The position numbers were made by a program, and so were the translations under genes. This document shows, one piece after another, positions 1 to 7,443 of a stretch of 30,273 nucleotides of DNA. The notes under the pieces were generated by a model. The model saw only the letters and a list, made by a program, of their open reading frames with translations. It was not told the DNA's origin and did not search any database. Within the stretch, counting starts at the first letter, position 1. Each line of letters opens with the position of its first letter. The stretch lies in contig JAZQQG010000002.1 of NCBI GenBank assembly GCA_045628945.1, forward strand, positions 1 to 30,273, in the 5' to 3' direction. This DNA comes from RGIG4034 sp045628945 (GTDB lineage Bacteria > Bacillota > Clostridia > Lachnospirales > Lachnospiraceae).

Positions 1-38
1 ATATCGTGTCACGGAAACGTGGGCCTTTCGTCAAGTAG

Positions 39-113
39 CGGGGTGTGGCTCAGCTTGGCTAGAGCGCCTGGTTTGGGACCAGGAGGTCGCAGGTTCGAAT
101 CCTGTCACCCCGA
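39..113 (+). tRNA. tRNA-Pro (TGG)
   Basis: The sequence folds as a full cloverleaf. The 7-bp acceptor stem pairs CGGGGTG (39-45) with CACCCCG (106-112), and the discriminator base is A113. The anticodon arm CCTGG/CCAGG encloses the loop TTTGGGA, giving anticodon TGG. The T-loop is TTCGAAT. No CCA is encoded. It is the first of six tRNA genes in a row on the + strand. The array promoter is not visible and probably lies left of the window. Confidence 0.97.
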
Positions 114-147
114 TTGAGTGACATACAATTGATTTGGGTTAGTACAT

Positions 148-218
148 GCGGGTGTAGTTCAATGGTAGAACACCAGCCTTCCAAGCTGGATACGTGGGTT
201 CGATTCCCATCACCCGCT
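148..218 (+). tRNA. tRNA-Gly (TCC)
   Basis: Acceptor stem GCGGGTG (148-154) pairs with CACCCGC (211-217). The anticodon arm CCAGC/GCTGG encloses CTTCCAA, giving anticodon TCC. The D-arm and T-arm (GTTCGATTC) are standard. The 3' CCA is not encoded. Second gene of the tRNA array. Confidence 0.97.
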
Positions 219-254
219 TTCGGATTGTAATAAGGTCCGATAAGCTTGCAGTGT

Positions 255-328
<74 letters not shown>

Positions 329-377
329 TTTCACCGATTTCGGTGGAGAACAAGGAGCGTATGGATACGCCCAATAT

Positions 378-452
<75 letters not shown>

Positions 453-484
453 CGCTAATATCATCCATGCCGGAGATATTACAT

Positions 485-556
485 AGGGCTATCGCCAAGC
501 GGTAAGGCACAGCACTTTGACTGCTGCACTCGCAAGTTCGAATCTTGCTAGCCCTG
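485..556 (+). tRNA. tRNA-Gln (TTG)
   Basis: Acceptor AGGGCTA (485-491) pairs with TAGCCCT (549-555), discriminator G556. The anticodon loop CTTTGAC between CAGCA and TGCTG gives TTG. No CCA is encoded. The last 16 bases of the gene (from 541) also form the 5' arm and most of the loop of a terminator-like hairpin with the spacer downstream; see the entry at 541-577. Confidence 0.97.
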
Positions 557-577
557 TTAGCAAGATTTCTTTTTTTA
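541..577 (+). terminator. Terminator-like hairpin overlapping the tRNA-Gln 3' end
   Basis: AATCTTGCTA (541-550) and TAGCAAGATT (558-567) form a perfect 10-bp stem with a 7-base loop, followed by a T-rich run (568-577). The 5' arm lies inside the T-arm and acceptor of tRNA-Gln. This is the form of an intrinsic terminator. It would compete with tRNA folding, and it would separate tRNA-Lys from the upstream array unless termination is partial. Confidence 0.7.
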
Positions 578-580
578 TAT

Positions 581-653
581 GGGATACTAGCTCAGTCGGT
601 AGAGCACTTGACTTTTAATCAAGTTGTCGGGGGTTCGAATCCCCCGTGTCTCA
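581..653 (+). tRNA. tRNA-Lys (TTT)
   Basis: Acceptor GGGATAC (581-587) pairs with GTGTCTC (646-652) with two G-T wobbles, discriminator A653. The anticodon loop CTTTTAA between CTTGA and TCAAG gives TTT. The T-arm is GGGGG/CCCCC around TTCGAAT. No CCA is encoded. Last gene of the six-tRNA array, 27 bases after the hairpin that overlaps tRNA-Gln. Confidence 0.97.
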
Positions 654-661
654 TGTATTCG

Positions 662-692
662 ACCCGCTTCCCAAGGAGCGGGTTTCTTTTTT
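662..692 (+). terminator. Intrinsic terminator after the tRNA array
   Basis: ACCCGCT (662-668) and AGCGGGT (677-683) form a 7-bp stem around an 8-base loop, followed by TTCTTTTTT. It lies between tRNA-Lys and the HPt gene. No convincing promoter follows it before the HPt start at 710, so some read-through probably feeds the next genes. Confidence 0.8.
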
Positions 693-709
693 CACAAAAG
701 GAGACTGCA

Positions 710-1060
710 ATGTACGAAGAGTATCCGATTATGGACCGTCGTCACGCATTGATGGCGTGCAGCGGTTATGAAGATATATTACAGGAAGTGACGGAGGCTT
801 TCCTTGTGGAGGCACCGAACTTCTATGAGAAAATGCAGTTGGCCGATTCGTCAAACGACCGTGCCGGATTGGAGATTTCCTCCCATGGGTTAAAGTCGGC
901 GGCTCGTTCCGTAGGCGCCCTGCGTTTGGGAGAAATCTGTTACGCGATTGAACTTGCCATGAAGGCTTCCGATTGGGAAGCTGCGAGAGCAGCATTTCCG
1001 GAGGCGGAAGGAATCTTTCGGGAGACGATGGATTGGTTCGCCCGTGGAGGTGAAAAATGA
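710..1060 (+). CDS. Stand-alone HPt (histidine phosphotransfer) domain protein
   Basis: The 116-residue product matches a single HPt domain, the helical module that relays phosphate between response-regulator receiver domains and histidine kinases in a cytoplasmic phosphorelay. The phosphorylatable histidine is most likely H59, in the SSHGLKSAARSVGA stretch that fits the HPt pattern H-x-L-K-(G/S). It has no kinase or receiver domain of its own. The ATG at 710 follows AAAGGAGA (697-703); a longer reading frame upstream would run through tRNA-Lys and is not credible. Its stop overlaps the MATE start by four bases (ATGA), so the two are translationally coupled. Cognate kinase and receiver are not in the window. 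Confidence 0.85.
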   Translation: MYEEYPIMDRRHALMACSGYEDILQEVTEAFLVEAPNFYEKMQLADSSNDRAGLEISSHGLKSAARSVGALRLGEICYAIELAMKASDWEAARAAFPEAEGIFRETMDWFARGGEK

Positions 1061-2424
1061 CCGCTTCGTTAAAAGAAAACAAGATGGGCACGATGCCGAT
1101 TCATAAGCTTGTCCTGAATATGTCACTACCGTTAATGGCATCTATGGTGGTGCAGGCATTGTATAATATCGTCGACAGTATCTTCGTTTCGATGGTGCAC
1201 AACGATGCGCTTACCGCGTTGTCGCTTGCATTCCCGCTTCAGACACTGATGATTTCGGTGGCCGGTGGTACCGGTGTCGGTATCAGCGCGATTCTGTCAA
1301 GAGCCTTGGGAGCCAAGGATGAGAAACGAGTGAATCAGGCGGCCACCAACGGTGTGTTTATTGAGGGAATCAGTTGTATTGTATTTATGCTGATTGGTCT
1401 CTTTGTTGTGAAGCCGTTCTATTTGATCCAGACGAACATTGAATCGATTGTAGATTACGGAACGGACTACTTAACCATCGTATGTGTTTGCAGTATCGGA
1501 CTGTTTATGCAGTTTACATTTGAACGAATCCTGCAATCCACCGGTAAGACCTTCTACACCATGATTACCCAGGGAATCGGTGCCATCATCAATCTGATTT
1601 TCGACCCGCTTCTGATTTTCGGCGTTGGCTTTTTCCCGGAGCTTGGCGTAAAGGGCGCTGCGATTGCCACCGTAATGGGACAGATTGTTGCGGCTTCTCT
1701 TGCGATTTATTTTAACCAAAGAGTGAATCATGAGGTTCATGTATCCTTTAAGGGGTTCCGGCCGAAGGGACGCTTGATTCTGGATATCTATAAGATTGGG
1801 ATTCCTTCCATCGTGATGCAATCGATCGGTTCCGTGATGGTGTTCTTAATGAACAAGATTCTGATCGGGCTGGAGATGACGGCGGCGACGGTATTCGGCG
1901 TGTATTTCAAGCTGCAGAGTTTCATTTTTATGCCGATTTTCGGATTGAATAACGGTATCGTTCCGATTATTGCCTTTAATTACGGTGCGGGAAATAAGAA
2001 ACGATTGCTTAAAACCGTAAAAATTGCTATTCTATATGCAGTGGGAATTATGATTCTGGGCTTCATTGCTTTTCAGACAATTCCCGAGATTCTGTTGGGA
2101 TTTTTCAAGCCGACGCCCCGAATGCTTGAGGTGGGTGTGCCGGCCCTTCGGATTATTTCTTTCCATTTCCTGTTGGCGGGCTTCTGTATTGCATTGGGAA
2201 GTACCTTCCAGGCGTTGGGACAGGCCGGATACAGTCTGATTGTTTCCGTTTTGCGTCAGCTGGTTGTATTGTTGCCGGCGGCATATCTGTTGTCCCTGAG
2301 TGGAGATCCGAACATGGTATGGTGGTCCTTTCCGATTGCGGAGCTGGCCAGCCTTACCGTAACCTTATGTTGCTATGCGAACATCAACCGGAAGATTATT
2401 AAGCACATTCCGGATGGTCAATAA
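1057..2424 (+). CDS. MATE family multidrug/metabolite efflux transporter
   Basis: The 455-residue polytopic membrane protein has the length and about 12 hydrophobic segments of MATE transporters, which expel drugs or metabolites in exchange for Na+ or H+. The N-terminal PLMASMVVQALYNIVDSIFV stretch is characteristic of the family, and the two-lobed repeat is visible (second half restarts near IGIPSIVMQSIGSVMV). The ATG at 1057 follows TGGAGGTG (1045-1052) and overlaps the HPt stop codon. The stop lies only nine bases before tRNA-Leu with no terminator between, so this mRNA probably runs into the tRNA. The substrate cannot be told from sequence. Confidence 0.92.
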   Translation: MTASLKENKMGTMPIHKLVLNMSLPLMASMVVQALYNIVDSIFVSMVHNDALTALSLAFPLQTLMISVAGGTGVGISAILSRALGAKDEKRVNQAATNGVFIEGISCIVFMLIGLFVVKPFYLIQTNIESIVDYGTDYLTIVCVCSIGLFMQFTFERILQSTGKTFYTMITQGIGAIINLIFDPLLIFGVGFFPELGVKGAAIATVMGQIVAASLAIYFNQRVNHEVHVSFKGFRPKGRLILDIYKIGIPSIVMQSIGSVMVFLMNKILIGLEMTAATVFGVYFKLQSFIFMPIFGLNNGIVPIIAFNYGAGNKKRLLKTVKIAILYAVGIMILGFIAFQTIPEILLGFFKPTPRMLEVGVPALRIISFHFLLAGFCIALGSTFQALGQAGYSLIVSVLRQLVVLLPAAYLLSLSGDPNMVWWSFPIAELASLTVTLCCYANINRKIIKHIPDGQ

Positions 2425-2433
2425 TAGGCAGAT

Positions 2434-2513
2434 GCGGGTGTGGCGAAATTGGCAGACGCGCTAGATTTAGGTTCTAGTGGGAGACCGTGCAGGTTCAAGT
2501 CCTGTCACCCGTA
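2434..2513 (+). tRNA. tRNA-Leu (TAG)
   Basis: Acceptor GCGGGTG (2434-2440) pairs with CACCCGT (2506-2512) with a terminal G-T wobble, discriminator A2513. The anticodon loop TTTAGGT between CTAGA and TCTAG gives TAG. A long variable arm (around TGGGAGACCGT) confirms a class II tRNA. No CCA is encoded. It starts nine bases after the MATE stop codon. Confidence 0.97.
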
Positions 2514-2515
2514 TT

Positions 2516-2550
2516 GAAGAAGGGGAGACCGAGTAGGTCTCCCCTTCTTC
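2516..2550 (+). repeat. 15-bp perfect inverted repeat after tRNA-Leu
   Basis: GAAGAAGGGGAGACC (2516-2530) and its exact reverse complement (2536-2550) enclose a 5-base loop. It sits three bases past tRNA-Leu and probably ends or trims the HPt-MATE-tRNA transcript. There is no T-run on either side, so it is not a standard intrinsic terminator; an RNase processing hairpin is equally possible. Confidence 0.7.
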
Positions 2551-2593
2551 GATTGGCGCAAAACGGATCTGTCACTTCATCCATATCTTGTGG

Positions 2594-2621
2594 TTGTGAC
2601 CTATAGGAAATATGATATAAT
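2594..2621 (+). promoter_or_regulatory. SigA-type promoter of the HD-GYP gene
   Basis: The -35 TTGTGA (2594-2599) and the perfect -10 TATAAT (2616-2621) are 16 bp apart. TG at 2613-2614 makes it an extended -10. It lies about 34 bp ahead of the start codon at 2655. Confidence 0.75.
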
Positions 2622-2654
2622 ATTATAGAGAAAATGATCCGATAATGGAGTAGT

Positions 2655-3848
2655 ATGAAGAAGAGCAATCAGCATAAAAGAAAAAATATCATATGGCTCT
2701 ATGTTCTCTATTTCATTCTGGCGGTTAGCCTGGTAGGAGACTACTATCTGCTTAAGCACGAGACAGAGGGAAAGAATGAGGAGAAGCATGTCTACAAGTT
2801 CATCGAGGTAGGCGTGGATCATTCTGAGGACCCTGTGCAGGGTTCGATTGTGAAGGCAAAAGAATGGATTGAGTCTGACTATACCAGAAGTGCGCAGTAT
2901 GACTGTGTTGTTACCAATAATGCGGACTACGCCATCTATGATTGGACGGTTTATATCGGTGCTCACCCCGGCATTAAGGTTACCGACTTCTGGAGCGGCG
3001 AATGTATAATGGATGAGGATTATAACATTATCTTTTCCCCGATGGAGGAGATTAAGGTATTAACGGCCGGAGGAGATCGCGAAGCTTTTGGATTTATTGT
3101 CAATACGACGACCGGGTTCAATCCCATTGCGATGGAGATGGTCGGCTATCAGAAATACAATCTTAAGGAGAATATCTGGTACTGGATTATTGTCTTAGCC
3201 GGTGCGTTCTTAGTGATTGTGGTGCTGGTAACGATTATTATGGACCGTCGCGAGCGGATGTATAAGAAACGTCTTGCCAATGAGCGTCAGATTCTGAATC
3301 AGGCAATTAAGACCTTTGTTAATTTCATCGATGCGAAGGATGCCTATACCAGAGGTCACTCCTCTCGTGTGGCGACCTATTCGGCGGAGATCGCTCGACG
3401 TATGGGCAAGAAAAAGTCTGAAGTTGACAACATCTACTACATCGGACTGATGCATGATGTGGGGAAAATCGGTGTGCCGGACAGTATTTTAAATAAGCCG
3501 GGCAAGCTAACTGAGGAGGAGTGGAAGGTCATTCAGACCCACACGATTCTTGCGGAAGCAATTCTTGAGGACTTCAACGCGATTCCGCATATGGCGGAGG
3601 GCGCGAAGTATCATCATGAGCGTTTTGACGGCTGTGGTTATCCGACGGGTCTTGCGGGCAAGGAGATTCCCGAGACCGCACGTATCATCTGCATTGCGGA
3701 TGCTTTTGATGCGATGTCGACGAATCGTTGCTATCGTGATCGACTTCCCAAGGAGGTCATTATCGATGAATTCCGTTCCTGTTCGGGAAGTCAGTTCGAC
3801 CCGGATATTGTTCCGTATATGATTGATTATTTGAATGAATTGTTGTAA
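2655..3848 (+). CDS. Membrane HD-GYP phosphodiesterase with CBM2-like outer domain
   Basis: The 397-residue protein has a membrane helix at about 12-33, an outer domain at 35-173, a second helix at 174-196 and a cytoplasmic HD-GYP domain from about 215 to the end. HD-GYP proteins hydrolyse cyclic di-GMP or related dinucleotides. Metal and signature residues are present: H235, H267-D268, and the HHERFDGCGYP block at 320-330. The outer domain resembles a family 2 carbohydrate-binding module: aromatic residues in YDW and DFWSG, and the late AFGFIVN strand. I infer a sensor that ties extracellular polysaccharide to second-messenger breakdown. The start is preceded by a weak GGAG (2647-2650). The CBM2 call is by eye only. 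Confidence 0.88.
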   Translation: MKKSNQHKRKNIIWLYVLYFILAVSLVGDYYLLKHETEGKNEEKHVYKFIEVGVDHSEDPVQGSIVKAKEWIESDYTRSAQYDCVVTNNADYAIYDWTVYIGAHPGIKVTDFWSGECIMDEDYNIIFSPMEEIKVLTAGGDREAFGFIVNTTTGFNPIAMEMVGYQKYNLKENIWYWIIVLAGAFLVIVVLVTIIMDRRERMYKKRLANERQILNQAIKTFVNFIDAKDAYTRGHSSRVATYSAEIARRMGKKKSEVDNIYYIGLMHDVGKIGVPDSILNKPGKLTEEEWKVIQTHTILAEAILEDFNAIPHMAEGAKYHHERFDGCGYPTGLAGKEIPETARIICIADAFDAMSTNRCYRDRLPKEVIIDEFRSCSGSQFDPDIVPYMIDYLNELL

Positions 3849-3870
3849 GATTCTGATTGTGAGACTGTAT

Positions 3871-3903
3871 GGCGGTTGCCACTTCGGTGGGAACCGCCTT
3901 TTT
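3871..3903 (+). terminator. Intrinsic terminator after the HD-GYP gene
   Basis: GGCGGTTGCCAC (3871-3882) and GTGGGAACCGCC (3887-3898) pair with one internal mismatch around a stable TTCG tetraloop and are followed by five T residues. It separates the HD-GYP gene from the LacI-type regulator. Confidence 0.88.
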
Positions 3904-3914
3904 ATCAGCAAAGG

Positions 3915-3928
3915 AGAAAACGTTTTCT
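3915..3928. promoter_or_regulatory. LacI/CcpA-type operator at the regulator's own start
   Basis: AGAAAACGTTTTCT is a perfect 14-bp palindrome with a central CG, the classic form of LacI-family operators. It lies between the ribosome binding site (AAAGGAG, 3910-3916) and the ATG at 3929, so a bound repressor would block elongation. A closely similar site lies in the glgP promoter at 4971-4984. It also fits 12 of 14 positions of the CcpA cre consensus, so global carbon control is an alternative. Confidence 0.7.
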
Positions 3929-4918
3929 ATGGTTACAATTCGTGATGTGGCGAAGGAAGCCGGCGTGGCAATCTCGACGGTATCGAAGGTGTTGAATTCC
4001 TATCCGAATGTCAGTGAAGATACGAAGAAAAAAGTAAATGATGCCATCGCAAAGCTTCATTTCGTCCCGAATACAATTGCGGCGGCCCTGTCCTCGAAGC
4101 GTACCGGCCGAGTGGCGCTGATTATGAATCTGATTACCCAGACCCAGGCAATTGATGAGATCGATATGCAGTATCTCTCCGGTGCCATTTATCAAGCGGG
4201 AGAGTGTAAGATGGATGTGATCCCCATCTTCTTTTCCATGATTGAGAATATGAGTCTGCAGGAGCTGATTACCTACCTCCATCGCCAAAATGTGGAAGGA
4301 ATTATTATCTACGGACTGACCAAGAATGAGGATGTGCTCCATGCCTTGATTGCGTCCGGACATTATAAGTGTGTTGTTATCGATGCACCGATTTCAAACG
4401 AGCATACTTCCTCTGTGTGGATCGATCAGGCACAGGCGCAGTATGAAGTGGCGAAGGCAGCGATGCAGGGAAGTGACGTACACAGTGTTTTCTATATCGC
4501 AGGAAAAGAGAACGGCTATGTCACCGAGGGGCGTACAGAGGGAATCAAACGTCTTTGTGAAGAGTTTGGCTTGGAGCTTCGCATCGAATGCGGAAATTTC
4601 AGCGAACTGACCGCCAGAGGGCTGACACTCCGCTATGGGAAGAATTATGACCTGATTGCCTGTGCATCGGATCTGATGGCCATTGGTGCGATGAATGCGT
4701 TGGTGGAGATGGATATCTATCATCCGGTCTGTGGGTTTGACGGAATCACGTTGATGGGCTATGTCGGGAAGCGGATGTATACGGTTCGGCAGGATTTCTA
4801 CCGAATCTCCTGCGAAGCGGTCAAAGAGATGGAGCGGCTTAGCAGCGGGGAACCCGGTCGCGTGGTTGTTTTGCCTCATTCTCTGGTGCGAATGCGGTAT
4901 GAGGATATAATTTGCTAG
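3929..4918 (+). CDS. LacI-family transcriptional regulator, likely of glgP-malQ
   Basis: The 329-residue product starts with the LacI DNA-binding headpiece: VTIRDVAKEAGVAISTVSKVLN is the helix-turn-helix, followed by the hinge helix NTIAAALSSKRTG and a periplasmic-binding-like sugar-sensing domain. I chose ATG 3929 because the headpiece begins there and AAAGGAG (3910-3916) precedes it; an upstream ATG at 3869 lies in the terminator. The gene sits directly before glgP-malQ on the same strand. Matching palindromes at its own start and in the glgP promoter suggest that it represses itself and that operon in response to a maltodextrin-like sugar. No strong promoter of its own is visible. Effector identity is inferred from context only. 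Confidence 0.92.
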   Translation: MVTIRDVAKEAGVAISTVSKVLNSYPNVSEDTKKKVNDAIAKLHFVPNTIAAALSSKRTGRVALIMNLITQTQAIDEIDMQYLSGAIYQAGECKMDVIPIFFSMIENMSLQELITYLHRQNVEGIIIYGLTKNEDVLHALIASGHYKCVVIDAPISNEHTSSVWIDQAQAQYEVAKAAMQGSDVHSVFYIAGKENGYVTEGRTEGIKRLCEEFGLELRIECGNFSELTARGLTLRYGKNYDLIACASDLMAIGAMNALVEMDIYHPVCGFDGITLMGYVGKRMYTVRQDFYRISCEAVKEMERLSSGEPGRVVVLPHSLVRMRYEDIIC

Positions 4919-4966
4919 TGGTTTTCGCAAAATTTCGATTTTTCGCAAAAATACGCAAAAAATGTA

Positions 4967-4995
4967 TTGCGGAAACCGTTTTCCTATGATACATT
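4967..4995 (+). promoter_or_regulatory. glgP promoter with embedded LacI-type operator
   Basis: The -35 TTGCGG (4967-4972) and -10 TACATT (4990-4995) are 17 bp apart, with TG at 4987-4988 as an extended -10. The near-palindrome GGAAACCGTTTTCC (4971-4984) fills the spacer. It matches the operator at 3915-3928 in 11 of 14 positions, all three differences being two end bases and one central base. A repressor there would exclude RNA polymerase. Upstream (4923-4960) are three CGCAAAA motifs in A/T-rich DNA that may act as an UP element. Confidence 0.72.
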
Positions 4996-5083
4996 TTTAT
5001 TGTCGGTGAATATCCGGCAACAATCTACAGTTTATGTTTTATTTTTTAGCCGAAGTGCTAAGGAGATACGGAGGGTTTACATT

Positions 5084-7393
5084 ATGGCATTACAGTCCAG
5101 TATGCAGAGAGATGTATTGGAACTTAAGATGGAGCAGCAGATGGAGGACCTTGCACAGAACCTCTATCAGAAGAGCGTCGTTGATTGTACGGATGAGGAA
5201 CTCTACTATGTTGTTCTGAATCTGACAAAATGCTTCTTAAATGCGACCGAGGAGATTAACGGAGAGAAGAAGGTTTATTATATTTCCGCTGAGTTCTTAA
5301 TCGGTAAGCTTTTGTCCAACAATCTGATTAACCTGGGAATTTATGATAAATTGAAGAACCTGCTTGCTGCAAAGGGCAAGGATCTGACCCGCGTGGAGGA
5401 GTTCGAGCCGGAACCCAGCCTGGGCAACGGCGGTCTTGGTCGTCTGGCAGCCTGCTTCTTGGATTCGATTGCAACGCTGGGACTTCCCGGAGAAGGAATC
5501 GGTTTAAATTATCATTTCGGTTTGTTCAAGCAGCAGTTCAAGAATAAGATTCAGACGGCTGTTAAGGATGAGTGGATTCAGAAGCAGAGCTGGTTAAATC
5601 GTACCGATGTTTCCTTTGATGTGTATTTCGGCGATAAGAAGGTCGTAAGCCGTCTCTATGATATCGACGTAATCGGTTATAACAACGGTATCAATAAGCT
5701 TCGCCTTTTCGATATCGAGTCGATTGACGAGAGCCTGGTTAAGAAGGGAATCGGCTTCGATAAGACGAAGATTGATAAGAATCTGACCCTGTTCTTATAT
5801 CCCGATGATTCCGACGAGGCAGGAAACCTTCTTCGTATCTATCAGCAGTACTTCATGGTATCGAATGCCGCTCAGCTGATTCTGCATGAGATGAAGGAGC
5901 AGCACTACGATCTTCGTAAGATGTACGACCATGCCATTATTCAGATTAATGATACGCATCCGACCATGATTATTCCGGAGTTGATTCGTATTCTGGTCAA
6001 TGACAAGGCGTTCACCATGGATGAAGCAATCGAAGTCGTATCCAAGACCTGTGCCTACACGAACCATACCATTCTTGCGGAAGCCCTGGAGAAGTGGCCT
6101 TTGGCATATCTGGAGAAGGTGGTTCCTCAGCTGGTTCCCATCATCAAGGAATTGGACAAAAGAGTACGTGCGAAGTACAAGGATCCCAAGGTACAGATTA
6201 TCGATAAGGACGGCCGTGTTCATATGGCACATATCGATATTCACTATGGCGTCAGCATCAACGGCGTTGCAGCACTTCATACCGAGATTCTGAAGGAGAG
6301 TGAGCTGAACCACTTCTACAAGATCTATCCCGAGAAGTTCAACAACAAGACCAACGGGATTACCTTCCGTCGCTGGTTACTGTCCTGTAATAAGGAGCTG
6401 GCAGAATTCTTAACCGATAAGATCGGTAACGGTTACAAGAAGGATGCGGAGGAATTAGAGAAGCTTCTTGACTACAAGATGGATAAGAAGACTCTGAATC
6501 GTCTTGCAGAGATTAAGCTGAACCGTAAGGTGGAGCTTGCTGAGTACATTAAGGAGAAGGAGAAGGTTACCATCGATCCGAACTCCATCTATGATATTCA
6601 GATTAAGCGTATGCACGAGTACAAGCGTCAGCAGATGAATGCACTCTACATCATTCACAAGTATTTAGAGATTAAGAGCGGCAAGAAGCCTGCCCGCCCG
6701 ATCACCTTCATTTTTGGTGCAAAGGCAGCTCCCGCATATGTGATTGCACAGGATATCATCCACTTACTGCTGGTTCTCCAGGAGATTGTAAATAAGGATA
6801 AGGATGTTAATAAGTATATGAAGGTCGTTATGGTGGAGAACTATAACGTAAGCTATGCTGAGAAGTTAATCCCTGCTTGTGATGTATCCGAGCAGATTTC
6901 CCTGGCAAGTAAGGAAGCATCCGGTACCGGTAATATGAAGTTTATGTTAAACGGTGCGGTGACCTTAGGTACCAGCGATGGTGCGAACGTTGAGATCGGC
7001 GAGCTGGTAGGCCGCAATAATATCTATATCTTCGGAAAGAAGTCCAATACGGTTATTAAGCATTACAAGAAGATGGACTATGTCTCCAGAGATTTCTATG
7101 AGAACAGCCCGGTCATCAAGGAAGCGGTTGATTTCATCGTAAGCGATGCTTGTATGAAGGTTGGTCACAAGGAGAATCTGGAGCGCCTCTACAATGAGCT
7201 TCTGAACAAGGACTGGTTCATGACCCTTTTAGACCTGGAAGAATACATTGCTAAGAAGGACAAGGTATTTGCGGACTACGAGAAGCGTGACAGCTGGAAT
7301 CGTAAGATGCTTGTGAACATTGCAAAGGCCGGTTTCTTCTCTTCCGACAGAACTATCGCAGAGTACAATCGTGACATCTGGCATCTGAACTAA
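5084..7393 (+). CDS. glgP: Glycogen/maltodextrin phosphorylase
   Basis: This 769-residue GT35 enzyme uses phosphate to release glucose-1-phosphate from alpha-1,4-glucan ends in the cytoplasm. The pyridoxal-phosphate lysine lies in EASGTGNMKF, followed by LGTSDGANVEI. Other family blocks are EPSLGNGGLGRLAACFLDS, INDTHPTM and RRWLLSCN. Length is normal for the short bacterial type. The ATG at 5084 follows GGAGGG (5070-5075); the family's N-terminal sequence starts there, and the frame upstream crosses the promoter. malQ follows after 50 bp, so the pair forms an operon for glycogen or maltodextrin breakdown. The GTGN variant also occurs in E. coli MalP, so malP would be an equally fair name. Confidence 0.96.
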   Translation: MALQSSMQRDVLELKMEQQMEDLAQNLYQKSVVDCTDEELYYVVLNLTKCFLNATEEINGEKKVYYISAEFLIGKLLSNNLINLGIYDKLKNLLAAKGKDLTRVEEFEPEPSLGNGGLGRLAACFLDSIATLGLPGEGIGLNYHFGLFKQQFKNKIQTAVKDEWIQKQSWLNRTDVSFDVYFGDKKVVSRLYDIDVIGYNNGINKLRLFDIESIDESLVKKGIGFDKTKIDKNLTLFLYPDDSDEAGNLLRIYQQYFMVSNAAQLILHEMKEQHYDLRKMYDHAIIQINDTHPTMIIPELIRILVNDKAFTMDEAIEVVSKTCAYTNHTILAEALEKWPLAYLEKVVPQLVPIIKELDKRVRAKYKDPKVQIIDKDGRVHMAHIDIHYGVSINGVAALHTEILKESELNHFYKIYPEKFNNKTNGITFRRWLLSCNKELAEFLTDKIGNGYKKDAEELEKLLDYKMDKKTLNRLAEIKLNRKVELAEYIKEKEKVTIDPNSIYDIQIKRMHEYKRQQMNALYIIHKYLEIKSGKKPARPITFIFGAKAAPAYVIAQDIIHLLLVLQEIVNKDKDVNKYMKVVMVENYNVSYAEKLIPACDVSEQISLASKEASGTGNMKFMLNGAVTLGTSDGANVEIGELVGRNNIYIFGKKSNTVIKHYKKMDYVSRDFYENSPVIKEAVDFIVSDACMKVGHKENLERLYNELLNKDWFMTLLDLEEYIAKKDKVFADYEKRDSWNRKMLVNIAKAGFFSSDRTIAEYNRDIWHLN

Positions 7394-7443
7394 TAACGTA
7401 TATTTGTGTTCCGGAAGGAACAAGGAAGATTAGGAGTTGGATT

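Noticed and set aside
1..38. CACG-GAAA-CGTG mini-hairpin at 10-21 and sequence left of tRNA-Pro
   Set aside because: Too short to assign; it could be the leader or the end of another RNA gene beyond the window.
545..709. Upstream extension of the HPt reading frame
   Set aside because: It runs through tRNA-Lys and the terminator; the ATG at 710 has a proper binding site and starts the HPt domain.
2516..2550. Calling the long hairpin an ordinary intrinsic terminator
   Set aside because: There is no T-run on either strand, so it is listed as an inverted repeat.
3869..3928. Earlier ATG for the LacI-type regulator
   Set aside because: It would lie inside the upstream terminator, and the conserved headpiece starts at 3929.
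4923..4960. Three CGCAAAA motifs upstream of glgP as a regulator array
   Set aside because: Spacings of 18 and 10 bp are uneven and the DNA is A/T-rich; mentioned only as a possible UP element.
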